DNA of 30,913 nt from Chara braunii (Eukaryota; Streptophyta; Charophyceae; Charales; Characeae). The notes under the pieces are model-generated. The model was given only the letters and a program-made list of their open reading frames with translations, did not search any database and had not been told where the DNA came from. Where the stretch lies: assembly GCA_003427395.1 (NCBI GenBank), contig BFEA01000262.1, forward strand, positions 1,461,958 through 1,492,870, in the 5' to 3' direction. Each line of letters begins with the position of its first letter. The first letter of the stretch is position 1. The position numbers and the translations under genes are program-made. Shown here one piece after another: positions 19,015-30,127 of the stretch.

Positions 19015-19138
19015 GGGGTTGTCACCACCCTTAGGTAGACATATCCTTGTTGAGCTACCGACCCATATACAAAGGTTTTTACTTGCAATCATAGAGGTAT
19101 GTCAGCTGAGGATATTTTTTATCGTTGAAACATAGGTA
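19015..19138 (+). repeat. Dispersed repeat, copy 1 (pair of 25244-25370)
   Basis: Shares GGGGTTGTCACCACC, GAGCTAC(C/T)GACCCA(T/C)ATAC, AGTTTTTAC-like and CATAGAGGTA-like blocks with 25244-25326, in the same order and spacing. A weaker match continues through a CGTTG..ATAGG block. Probably the end of an unidentified transposon. Confidence 0.7.
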
Positions 19139-19139
19139 T

Positions 19140-20070
19140 ACGCCGGGTAGAACGCCTAAGACCCGTTGGGTGATAGAGCACTAATCTCCATAACAGACTT
19201 TCTGATTTAGGTCAACTTATTATATGAACAGTCGCGCTCGCACTACTTAGAGTCGGACTGAAACGACCCTTAAATATGTGACCACTAAATACATGCACTA
19301 TAGATCACGGCGACAATAGTAGTACGTGAGTGATAATATGACAAAGATGTTATGCGATATTCGACTATTACGGACTGTACACGTCCCTTTAATAAGTCAT
19401 GGACTAGCACGATGCTTTATATGTGAGTCTTCCTCAATTAAACACGCATATTACAAACAGGTTGAAGGCTAAAATTAAGGCAAAAAGATGTGCTTACATT
19501 TCATGCTCACAAGCATAAAATATCATAAGGGCAAAGATTAGGGTTTTTTACCTTTCAATTATTTATAAAATTTAAACTTGTGCTTATGGACTTCTTCAAG
19601 AATATAAAATGCAAGAGACTTTTGAACTTCCAATAATCATAATCTAGTCATCATCAAGAAAAACAAAGTCGGGTACACAAATCAAGGGTACAATACCTAC
19701 CCATAGTCGAAATGTCTAGGTTAAGGTCAAATACGTTCAACTTCATCGATATGGATATTTTACGATGAGCATGACACAAGAGGTCGCCCGTCAATTGTAG
19801 TTTTGTATACACTCATTACGAGTCTCTCTGGAACAAACTATCAATTAAGATAATTTTCATTCACTCACAAGTCGATACGTACATATGCAACCCTATTTGA
19901 AGTACAATACATAAAATTAAACTTTGAATGGAGGGTGATAAAATATCGGATTGTCTGGAGTGATAGTTATCTAACCTGAACTTAAGAGCTTTTAAAATTC
20001 AATAAGTATTAAGTATAAGTAACACCATAACCCACATTCAAAATCTTTATCCTGCTACTTTTATAACTAT
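19140..20070. other. AT-rich stretch without recognised features
   Basis: Frequent stops in all frames. No repeats other than short AT runs were noticed. Confidence 0.4.
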
Positions 20071-20150
20071 CAATCAAATCATTATACATCAAGCAGTATG
20101 ACGCCTCATCCTTGGGTCTGTATCCTTTCACCCGACCAATAACTTTTCAA
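20071..20150 (+). repeat. Isolated copy of the ~71-bp repeat unit
   Basis: Contains AATCATTATACATCAAGCAG, GACGCCTCATCCTTGGGTCT and a GTATCC continuation, matching the units of the array at 21390-21925 (compare AATCATATACATTCAAGCAG at about 21546). It lies about 1.3 kb upstream of the array. Confidence 0.7.
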
Positions 20151-20169
20151 TCTACAGTCACCATACCAT

Positions 20170-21205
20170 GAAGCACCAAGTTTTATCGAATTTTGGTCCC
20201 ACTGCATTTTCCTTTTTGGTAATCACAACAGTTATACCCGAAAAAGAACGAACATGGAAAAAAAATAAACAAAATGAGAAAAAAAATAAAAACTTCCCTA
20301 ACGCTATCAAAACCATCAGATACATTTTATGAGGTGTTGGTGAGACCTCATTCTCAATGAAGGTTGTTCTCCCTAAAAAAAACAAATGAAAAGGAAAAAA
20401 AAAAACTTATCTTATGTTGCGATCGCAGTCCGATATAGCACGCTACAATATTGATATGAGTATGACGCAAGTAAGACAGTTATCTTCCCCCAGTGGAAAC
20501 CTCCCTGCCTCAGTGGCAGGGCATGAAAAAAAAATGAAACAAGGCACATAAACAAGGAAATACAGGCAATTGCGTTCCTCACATACTAACCAAATACATT
20601 CCCCAAACACTGGTGGGATTTTCACCTCCCCCGAGGGTCTTCCCAGAACGAAAATACATGAAGAATAAGGAAAAGAGAACCCTTCCTTCCGATCGGGTCG
20701 AATACAAAACACTACAGTGCTGATGTGAGAATGACGTGAGTAAGGCAGTTAGTTGTCCCTCTCGTGGAATCTGCCCTGTGTCATTAGCAGGACACAAAAA
20801 AATAAATGAAACAAGGTAAATAAAAACGGAAGCATAGGTAAATCACCTTCCTCACATGCTGGCCAAATACATTCCCCAAAGCAAAGATGGGACTTTCACC
20901 TCCCGTGAGGGCCTTCCACGACGAAAATACATGGAAAAAAAAAAAAAAAAAACACATTTCTATATGCTTTTAACGTTGTGGGACAGAAAACACTACAATG
21001 TTGATGTGAGTATGGCATGAGTGGGATCGTTAGCTGACCCCCCATTAAATTCGTCGTACCTCACTGGCCTGGCACAAAAAAATAAATGAAACAAGGCAAA
21101 TAAAAACGGAAACATAGGCAATCGAGTTTTTCACATACTACCTAAATATATTCCTCAAAGGACTGGTGTGACTTCCACCTTCGTGGGGGTCATTCCTAAC
21201 GTCGT
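20170..21205 (+). repeat. Tandem repeat, ~270-280-bp period, three to four copies
   Basis: Anchors C(G/A)CTACA(A/G)T(A/G) at 20441, 20710 and 20991 define periods of 269 and 281 bp. Each unit then shows an AAATGAAACAAGG block, an A-rich run, CCAAATACATTCCCCAAA (modified in the third) and a GACTTTCACCTCCC-type block before a GAAAATACATG end. A more diverged unit seems to precede them at about 20170-20440. No coding frame is conserved among the units. Confidence 0.85.
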
Positions 21206-21389
21206 TGGATTCAACGTTTATATATATATAGTTTTTCCTCACCGAGGGTTCGCGAGGTCCCAAACGTTTGTTTTTCTTACTATCCTACCGACTCTACGCC
21301 AGACCCCCAAACTTTTTGGATAAGGTTATATTACCAAATGTGACTACAACTTGAAAAGGTAGTGATGGTTTAACTTTTTTTTCCAGTAA

Positions 21390-21925
21390 TTGATCAAACC
21401 AAACATTTTCACACACATCCAAGTAGTAGAACGACTGGTCGTTGGGTCTCTATTCAACTGTTTTCCAAAGCATTTAAAATCACATTCATCGAAGTAGTAC
21501 AATGACTCCTTCAGTCTCTATTCCACTACTTGCCAAACCATGCAAAATCATATACATTCAAGCAGCAAATGACTCTTCCTTGAGTCTCTATCTCATTACT
21601 TTTTAAACTACACAATTATTTCACTTTCATTCCAGAAGCAAAACGACTCCTCGTTAAGTCTCTATTCAACTGTCTGTTCAAACTGATCATTATCACATTA
21701 ATCTAAACAATTAAACTACTCCTCCTTGAGTCTCTATTTCACTGCCTGTTCAAACCTACCTGAATCACATTCATGCAAACAATAAAACAATTTTTCCTTG
21801 AGTCTCTATTTTATTGTTGTTCAAACCGATCAGTATTACAGTCATTCAGACAATAGAACGTCTTCACCTTGAATCTATTATTTCTGTTTGTTCAAACCAT
21901 GAAAGATAATATACATTCAAGCAGT
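21390..21925 (+). repeat. Minisatellite, ~71-bp period, about seven copies
   Basis: The anchor GTCTCTATT recurs at 21446, 21514, 21584, 21658, 21730, 21802 and (degenerate) 21873, giving periods of 68-74 bp. Between anchors are a TGTTCAAAC block, an AATCACATTCATTCAA block and an ACGACTCCTCCTTGA block. Units are diverged. Fading copies extend to about 22060 (AAATCTCTACCTCCC), and one isolated unit lies at 20071. Confidence 0.9.
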
Positions 21926-22059
21926 CATAATATCTTTTATCAAACAGTCAGAACGTCATTCATAAAGCAGTAAAAACGTAATTTATCATGCAGTCAAAAT
22001 GACATTAACTAAACAGTAAAGCAATTCGTCCTTAAATCTCTACCTCCCTATTTGTCCAA

Positions 22060-23649
22060 TTCTAAGCAGGTCATAATCAAACAAGTGTGACACTAAGTAA
22101 CCTTATTACAATTTTTTTCCCAATCAATTTACCAATAATGGGGATTGTCAAGGGTTGGTTTGCAAGAGTAAGTAGATGTCATAATCACTACCCATACACG
22201 AAAGCAAAAGTACAAAGAAAGCATTACGCATATGAGAAAAATATAAGCTTATAACTTTTTCAAAGAGAACATCACATATAAGAGGCTCATGACCTTCCAA
22301 AAATAGTTCCAATAAGTAGGAAAACCATTGTTTGAAAATTAACAATATACTTTTATTTTTTTTTCTTGCATCACTGAAAGCAAAGGTATTTTGACTTTTC
22401 AAAAACAATATCAAATACGAGAGATTCATCATCTGTTAAATATCTACTCAATGTCAAGAAGATAAGGCCTAAATCCCAACCAAGTATATGCAAACAAGAC
22501 ACTGTTGAAGTGTCTGAGTCGAGGTCATGATAAAATTAAAGTCTCGCAATATAAGCTCATTTCATGAGAGAATATATAGAAAATCGTTTTACTAACATAT
22601 CGATAAAAACAACACATCACTCAAGCACAACCAACCAACTCCATATTCATTTTTTTTACTTTTACACTTCAAACCTTTTCGTATTCAGAGAACCCCTTCC
22701 TTCGTCCTTAGTCATGCAGCCCGACCCGATTAAGTCATTCAAAAACTTTTTTTTACAAGACACGGACCATTTGGACGTTGAGCCGAAAGTTGAAATGTTA
22801 TTTTTTTGCAAGATCGATGCACAGTGTGGGTGTTGAGGGTGAGTGAGGGTTGCGTAAGTAACCTACTTGCTATCATAGTATAGCGACATACTGTCTTGTA
22901 TAGATTTATAGTCAGTCTCTTTGCAATAATTTATGGAATGATTTTTTTTTTGACGTTTTCATCCTTGGAGCTCTACCTCAACTTGGCAAAGCTCCAACTA
23001 TGAACGAGCAGCCTGATGTCCCTCTTGATAGTGTAGTAACACCATCTGGTCAAAGTAGAATCCTTTCAGTTACTTTCCCTCTCATAAATATCGTGGTCAG
23101 TGGTAAGTAACAATGGTTGAGTGGCTGAAGTCCTTGATGTTGTAGTTTATCCCAAACCACACAAAGTTTCATACCTTGTTTGGTGGAAACTCGTTTGTAA
23201 ACATAAGTCTCTCTCTCCCTCTCTCTCTTACTTTCTACTACCATCATATATTCTCTCCTTCATCAACCATCCTTTTATTTGTTGTAACTTACCGTAACTG
23301 AGGTCACTATTGAATTAAGAAAAATAGATAAAAAAAAATTGTCATGCGAACAACCACAAACTGGGTCTGCAACATATCACAAGCATTCTGCATTTTCCAA
23401 TACCATGTATATGCCGCATTCACGTTGCCGCTCCTCCCCACTTTCTTTTCAACAGTCCATATTATCTCCAAGAGCAAGATGGAGGTTATGACGTTCAAGG
23501 AGGGGCAAAACAACGAATATGACGATCATGATTGCAAAAAGGATAACCATCATTATGATGCAAATAAGAAACAAATGTAATAACTTTGCATAAAAGGAAG
23601 AAGAAAAACTCGTGAGGAAAATGATCGTGAAGATGGTCATTAGCGCCCT
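22060..23649. other. AT-rich stretch without recognised genes
   Basis: Only short frames without family signal. A (CT)-rich run lies at about 23207-23230. Confidence 0.4.
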
Positions 23650-23715
23650 TATCAGCAGCGACCAAATGCACCGAAAGATAATGAACCTTCCCTTACAACA
23701 TGGGCAGATATACTG
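23650..23715 (+). repeat. Diverged copy of the SNM1-flanking foldback arm
   Basis: TGAACCTTCCCTTACAACAT followed by GGGCAGATA aligns with TGAATCTTCCGTTAGAACAT plus GGAAAGATA at 5361-5389 with few differences, and the upstream AAATGCACCGAAAG part also aligns loosely. Only one arm is visible. Confidence 0.55.
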
Positions 23716-24333
23716 GACAAACAAGCAGCAAGAAATGAATGATGACGACGAGCATCACAGGGAAGAAGATCAACACCTAGAGCGAATACCAGACCTCGAA
23801 GATGATAATGAAGCTTGACCGCAGATCCGACAGAGATCACGACAGGATTAGAGGGTAATATCGCTCACTCGTTAATTGCCTACCTATACGTTCGTTATAT
23901 CTCTGCATCTGCCGTCTCTCTGAGTATTAATTATCATCTCAAGCAAGTTTATTGTCTCTCTGTCTATACGTTCGTCTTCCATCTCCACCCGTGCTTAGTA
24001 TAACTTTTTTTACCTCCATTGTATTTTTTTCCCTCCAACGTAACCTTTCCCTTGTTCATTACGCTTGCGTATATCTTTTTCATCTCGCACTAACTCATTA
24101 ACTTTTCTTAGAGTTTGAATAGTACCCCCCCCTCACACTGTATCTGGCCATAATAACCACTTGATACTAGAGCAAATTATTAACTAAGAAAACAAAGACA
24201 TGTGAAAGGATCAGCGGGGAGCGAATACGTCATTGAGCTTGAATTTAGTTCGACTGAGTGAAATGACTTAGATGTAGCATTCAGCGGACGCTATTTCAGT
24301 TCGACTCCTCGTTATCCTCTTCATCATCTTCTT

Positions 24334-24412
24334 CTTCTCTTTCTTCTTCTTCTTCTTCTTCTTCTTCTTCTTTTTCTTCTTCTTCCTCTTTTTCTTCTCG
24401 CTCTCTCTCTCT
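24334..24412. repeat. (TTC)n/(TC)n pyrimidine microsatellite
   Basis: Nearly pure TTC triplets followed by a CT run; potential triplex-forming homopyrimidine tract. Confidence 0.95.
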
Positions 24413-25007
24413 TTTGACGCAGCGCACTTTTTTTCCTTTCCAATATGTGTTATTTTTTCTTCCCATCCTACGATCCACTTCAACATTCTGCTCATTTTTC
24501 CCACGTATGCGTTCTTCCTCCCACATCACACTTGCTCATCACACTGCGCGTTCTTCTCTGCAACGCAATCTCCATCTCTTACCTCTCGCTCATCTCATTG
24601 CACTTTCTATCTTCCCTCTTCCTTTTGTTATTTCCTCTTCCATATGGTTTTCTTTTATCTTTATGCAGTATTTCACTTTAGTTTCTTGCACGTTATCTGT
24701 CTCCATCTCGGAAACACGTTCATCATCTTCATCTTGCTAGCGCATCATCTTCAGTCTATGAGCTTGTTATTCTCACGCATATCTCATTGGCGAACTCTCG
24801 TCTTTTGCTTCATGCCCATTCTTATTTTATTGTATGCATTTGCCTTTTCCGTCTCCTTTGTTTGTCTTCTTTACCATTGTGCATGTATCTTCTTCACCAT
24901 CGTTTATGTACTTCACTATAGTGCAGTCACTTCCCCACACAACTTTGTTTTCTCAATAGTGCGTTCACTCGATTTGACTACATTCTCCTACAACATGTCG
25001 TCGAGAG
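24413..25007. other. Pyrimidine-rich sequence
   Basis: About 600 bp strongly enriched in T and C on the plus strand with words like CATCTC, TCTTCC and TTGCAC. Composition and style resemble the repeat blocks at 28580-29235 and 29340-30127, but I could not establish a positional alignment. Open frames here (for example 24644-25012) are a by-product of low purine content. Confidence 0.45.
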
Positions 25008-25110
25008 CATAAGCTCCTGCTTTTTTTCTCAAAAGGCGAGAACCCTTCCGGTCACGTCATGCGGGAGTTAAAGAAAACAAAACAAGAGACAACTTGAGGA
25101 CAATGCGTAA
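25008..25110. mobile_element. Solitary terminal arm related to the foldback MITE
   Basis: AGCTCCTGCTTTTTTTCTC, then AAGGCGAGA, GTCA(C)GTCATGCGGGAGTTAA, AACAAAACAAGAGACAACTT and a GACAATGCG block match the left arm of the MITE at 12638-12745 along its length with moderate divergence. No matching inverted arm was found nearby, so it is either one end of a larger element or a truncated copy. Confidence 0.75.
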
Positions 25111-25243
25111 GTAATCCTGCCAACCGTCGAGACGGATGAGGTCACGTTATCTCCTTGTTGCTCTAGCCCGGTGCAGCAACCGTACCTCCTGCAGTCCTCT
25201 ACGACAAAATAGGTTTCTGCGAGGCACAACTTGCCTTCCCTAA

Positions 25244-25370
25244 GGGGTTGTCACCACCTCTAGGGTTGTATCCCTATCGAGCTACTGACCCACATACGAA
25301 AGTTTTTACATGGAGTCACAGAGGTAGGACAATCGATGGTGTTTGCTTGTTCGTTGTTGTATAGGCACGA
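25244..25370 (+). repeat. Dispersed repeat, copy 2 (pair of 19015-19138)
   Basis: Same ordered blocks as copy 1: GGGGTTGTCACCACC, GAGCTACTGACCCACATAC, GTTTTTACATGG and AGAGGTAGG. It lies about 130 bp downstream of the solitary MITE-like arm. Confidence 0.7.
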
Positions 25371-28300
25371 GTGGTTAAAACATTGTCTGAACCTGAATGT
25401 TGTTCAGTTCCTATGACACTGATCTTTTAAGTACAAAATGATGTTGGCCGACTAGGACTGTCGCAACCAAGTGAGAAAACCACAAAATTATCAGTCTCTT
25501 AGATACATAACTCAAAAGAAGAATTACTACAATAATTAACACTGGTTCACATAGATTAAACCTAGTAGAGAACATTCGTTTCCAAGAAGATAGTCTACTA
25601 CCATCATATGCCTTTTCGCAGACAAAAACGGATATTGCTGCCAAAAACACACGATTCTTAAAAAAAAACAATATATTACAGATACAGTAGGCACGAGATT
25701 GTCTCAAACCTCGTAGCGAAGAATATCAAGTTAGAGCGGAGCCAACCTTTACTGGTTTAGACTTAATAAGATTGTCCGCAAAATTATTCTTTCGTATCGC
25801 CTACATGACCGAAGAGACCTAAGTTTCAGTTTTCCCAAAGTGAGGGTCAGTTGTGGATAAACGGTTGGGAAAAAACATATGAAAAACAGAAGGTTTAATG
25901 TATGGGTAAACACGTCAACATGTCTTGATAGCCTCATGTCCATTATGATTACATTGTAGTTTTTTCCTAAACAACATTACCATCTCATTTATCTATCACG
26001 GGCTCACATTTCTTATGGTGTGAACCCCATTTGCGAGAGTGACTCCTACATTTGTCCACCCTAAACTATCCTTCTATCAGATTGGACTTCTTAAGTTGTC
26101 GGTTCCCATTCGACGGTGGAAACTAAGGTGGTCAAATGTAAGGTTACTAAAACAGTCTCCTTTTGCGCGTGATTAGCGAGAGCCAACATCCTTCCTTAGT
26201 CGTCGGCGTGTCCAACCTTTTAGGAAGTGGTATGAAGTACCCCTCCTCCTCGCCTGAGCACAAAACTCAAATCTCAAAAGTCGGGACGTCTCCAGAGAGT
26301 CGACAAAGTACCCCCCCGTAAAAACGGTTCACTCTGGGTCAATAACATGGTCGACTCCTAAGCAACGGACCCCCACCCCAGATGCTTCGTAAAGTAAGAG
26401 AGTCCCTCGACCATGAGCAAAATCGGTTATCTCTTCCTTCCTCGAAATGAAAGTAGAGAGGATAAAGAATGTGAATTATTAGGACAAGCATAAAGGATAT
26501 GTCACATGCAGGATAAAATGGGTAATCCTTTGGGATGAAAACTACCTTCATATCAATTCTCTTTTCTTAATTTATTGTCAGTCGGTTTGTTTTTTCATAA
26601 ATTTTTAATCCAACTTACATTAAGCGTGTTTTTTTCAAAATATCCATCAGGTAAGAATAACGATAAAATTTGTTAATTCAAGATATCAAAACCATGTAGA
26701 TAAGTCATTTTTTCGTACAATTGTTTTTTCACACCCACATATTTATTCAATCAAAGACAAAAATAAACATTCGCAGTTTATTTCCTAGGTCAAACATTTT
26801 TCATTCACACAGGAACACACATTTTTTTTGCCTCTTATATAATATTCAAAGAACAGGGTCAAGCAAGTGTGAATTCAAACAACGAGTGTGAAGGAAGCCT
26901 GAGTCAAATAACTGACCTTGAGTGAAGGTACACATCCCGCTTAACATTCTTCAAATCACTTAGTTTTGTCAAATTATTATCCCCAAATAAAAACTTGTCT
27001 AGCCTGGCGGCTCAATCATATTTTTAACATTTTAGTTATTTTGGACCAAGTCTACGAGGTTCTTTTCAACATATCTCGGAACTCGATGCAACATTTCTCA
27101 CCCACTCCAATTATTAATTGATGCAAGTTGCTTGAACTTTTCCAAGAAAATGGATACAAAGTTACCATAAAAAAAAAAAAAAAAAATTATCTTTGGTGAA
27201 TTTCTTCTCTTTATTTTTCTCTGCTATAAAAGACGGACTACCATTTGAAGATTCAAAATTTCATTTTAATTGTCACCCCTACTTCGACAGCTCGCATTCA
27301 TTCTTCCTTACCATAACAAACAAACTTGGTGAAATGTCAATCTCACTATATGCAATCTTATTCTTGATTTCACTCCACAACCGCTCAAATATTACAACCC
27401 TAATACTTCTCTTATCCCTTCAATAAGGATGATCGGAGAGTTATTGCAGTCAAACAAGATTCATTCCTCATTTCTACTGACATTTTTTTCTTCATCAAAA
27501 CCGTCTACGAAATTTGATACCATAACCTCTCAAAGCACAATAGATACATCGCAAAGATTTATAGTCACCTAAAGTTTACTTCAAGTTTCTCATTTCCTTT
27601 CTACTTAAGTATTTGTCATATATGGGTTTGTTACTTAGCATCTAAAGTGGTATGGACATCTTCTCGAGACTCACATTGTCTTTTCTTTCGACTACTTTGT
27701 CTCAACGACGGGTTCTTTGAACCACCTTGAGTCAAGTTATACTCAACTCTTTAAGCTTTAGTAAACTTTCAGATCAGACTCATTTCGTCTTTCACTACCC
27801 AACTGTACTGGTTTCCTCTTGTATTTTTTATCCCTATCTACAAGCGATTCAGATAATTTAACAATTATTAGCCTCTTGAACTCGTCCCAAGTTTCGAGAG
27901 TTTGTGAAAGAAGTTCAACATCGGTTTTGAACTTGTCGATCATAAAAATCAGCATGAACATAAACTTATGATGTTCCTCCCAAAACATCAATGTCTATGA
28001 GTATGAAATGTCTATAAAAACTCTGCGACCTCGCTGCCTTTGAAGAAATGACACACATAAGCGAATGTTTAAAAAAGGCACGAGGTTTTATTAGTAATTG
28101 AACCTAATTAAATAAATAGTAATAATTATTCGAGCAAAATTTTTTTCTACCCAATACCCTTAGCACTTTAATGTCACAAATTAGTAAAACCCACTTTGAC
28201 AGATAACTGTTACTAACGTTCGTTTCGTAAGAGAAACAATAAATGATTAAATCAATAGTTAATTAAGTTTCACCTGAGACAACGTTAGGTAGCCACTTTC

Positions 28301-28440
28301 CCCGGCAACGACACCACCTATCGACAATCGAACAACATCAAATACTGAAAACTCAAGCAAATACCCCTGTACATGACACATTAGTTTGACACTAATATAT
28401 ATTGTATATCTATTATATTCTATATTAGGTAAGTGCATGA
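25371..28440. other. Long AT-rich stretch without recognised genes
   Basis: Three kilobases with only short frames. The minus-strand frame 27758-27991 contains TWDEFKRLIIVKLSE, which loosely recalls the TW-x-x-F-K block of Ty3/gypsy gag proteins, but nothing around it supports a call. Homopolymer A at 27171-27186 and an AT-rich palindrome-like run at about 28395-28430. Confidence 0.4.
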
Positions 28441-28447
28441 CCTCGCG

Positions 28448-28516
28448 CTACCACTTATTAAATGTGCAAAATGAGAATGAAGTTTATGCTAGAACATGAA
28501 AACATACACCGTCATA
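28448..28516 (+). repeat. Second diverged copy of the SNM1-flanking foldback arm
   Basis: GCTACCACTTATTAAATGTG followed by CAAAATGAGAATGAAG, GCTAGAACATGAAAACATAC and CACCGTCAT aligns end to end with 5328-5398, including flanking bases beyond the arm. About 75 percent identity by eye. Confidence 0.65.
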
Positions 28517-28579
28517 TTTGGATGCAACGAACCACAATCATGTTTAGGGACGTGTCTCGTAATTTTGGCTCTTTTCTAT

Positions 28580-29235
28580 TTGTGTATCCTTATATCTACT
28601 TTTGATAGTTGCCCGAGTTCTTTCTACTCATGTTGCACAATTACATTTTTCTCAACCACTCGCGCTCTCTTTCCGTGATGTGCATTTTTCCTCCTTTGCA
28701 CGTCTTTTCCTTTTCGATGTGTGTTTACTACAAGCATAATTGTTCCTCTTCTTGAAGTAAGGTTATCACTCCCCGTATTCGTATTTCGCTTCGTGGTCGG
28801 ATACAAATTCAAACAACCATACCTAAGAAGATAAATAAACAACATGATCATTATCGTCGCTGTCTTCTTGTTATCGTGGTCGTCGTATTTGTTGTAGTGA
28901 TCGCCCTGGTGATCGTAGTTGTTTTTTCTGCCTCCTCTTCCTTTTCTTCTTCGTTTCCTTCTGCAACCCCTCCTTGTATCAATTCACATGTCTGCCACGC
29001 ATTCATCTTTATCGTGCATCCTCTTTTTGTGCGGTACAAATGCTCTTTAATTTCCTACTTCATATGTTCTTACTCCTTCTAGTTTGCATCTGCATTCCTG
29101 CATCTGAGCATCTGTGTGCGAACTATCACTTCCTCCTCACGTACCTTTCCACAAACAACGCTCCTTCTTCATATTTTAATCCTCGCTCTCATCTTCGCTA
29201 TCCCGTACACTCTCTCCTCACTATCCTCCACGCTC
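28580..29235 (+). repeat. Duplicated pyrimidine-rich block, copy 1
   Basis: AGTAAGGTTATCACT at 28756 pairs with 29635 (offset 879). The shared sequence runs on through GATACAAATTCAAA, a GTGGTCGTCGTATTTGTTGT block, TCTTCCTTTTCTTCTTCGTT and TTTGCATC(T/C)GCATTCCT to a CACTCTCTCCTCACTATCC end. The part before the anchor (28580-28700) matches 29340-29430 at a smaller offset (747), so copy 2 carries about 130 extra bases. Overlapping Val/Ser-rich frames are compositional. Confidence 0.8.
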
Positions 29236-29339
29236 CTCTTGCTATCTCGCACGCTACTCTCTTCTCTCTCTCTCTCATTAATTAGTTATGTCATTCGTTG
29301 TTCTTGCTCTGCGACTGCTCTCACTCGTTTTGCGACCAT

Positions 29340-30127
29340 GTCCATCGTATTCCCATTGCCCGATCTCTTTCGACTCCTGCTGCACAGTTACCCTCTTCTC
29401 AACCACGCTCACTCACTTTCCTTGATGTGCAAAGGAGAATTCAGAGATCCCGTAGTAAGAATTGTCCTGTGCGGACCCTTAACGGGATCAGCCTAAAACC
29501 GTTCTGTTCCGACACTGAGTGAGGTCTCGAACAATCAACACGATCTAGATTCCAATCTAATACTCGATTGGTCGGACCGGACCGTGTTCGTATCTCAGTC
29601 AAGGAACACGTGAAAGCCTGCAACATCACTCTCAAGTAAGGTTATCACTGCCCACATTCATATTGTATCTCGCTTCGCGACCAGATACAAATTCAAAGAA
29701 CCATACCCAAAAATAAAAATAAGCAATTTGGTTGTAATCGTCATCCTCTTCTCGTTATTGTGGTCGTCGTATTTGTTGTCATGGTCGCTCTAGTCGTCGT
29801 AGTTGTCGCTGTCTTTTTCTGCCTCCTCTTCCTTTTCTTCTTCGTTTCCTTCTGCAATCCCTCCTCACATTCATTAACATGTCCGCCGCACATTCATCCT
29901 CATCGCGCGCCCGCTCTTCACACGGTGCAAGTGTTTTTTAACCTCCTACTTCTTATGGTCTTTCTCCTTTAAGTTTGCATCCGCATTCCTACACCTGATC
30001 ATCTATGTGTGAACTATCGCTTTCTCTTCAAGTACCTTTTCACTTGTAACACGCCTTCGTCGTATCTTAATCCTCGCTCTTGTCTTCCTGATCCCACACT
30101 CTCTCTCCTCACTATCCCACACGCTCC
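29340..30127 (+). repeat. Duplicated pyrimidine-rich block, copy 2 with insertion
   Basis: Counterpart of 28580-29235. Between about 29430 and 29630 it holds sequence with no counterpart in copy 1, containing GGTCTCGAACAATC and a CGGACCGGACCG run, which may be a separate insertion of about 130 bp. The remainder matches copy 1 with frequent substitutions and small indels. Confidence 0.78.

Noticed and set aside
24268-24529. Lys/Glu-rich minus-strand frames
   Set aside because: Translation of the (TTC)n tract on the opposite strand.
24413-25012. Hydrophobic frames resembling membrane proteins
   Set aside because: Pyrimidine-rich DNA always encodes Phe, Leu and Ser-rich peptides. Several frames are equally hydrophobic and none has a family signal.
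27758-27991. Possible Ty3/gypsy gag fragment (TWDEFKRLI) on the minus strand
   Set aside because: A single short motif without zinc knuckle or flanking gag or protease similarity; too weak to annotate.
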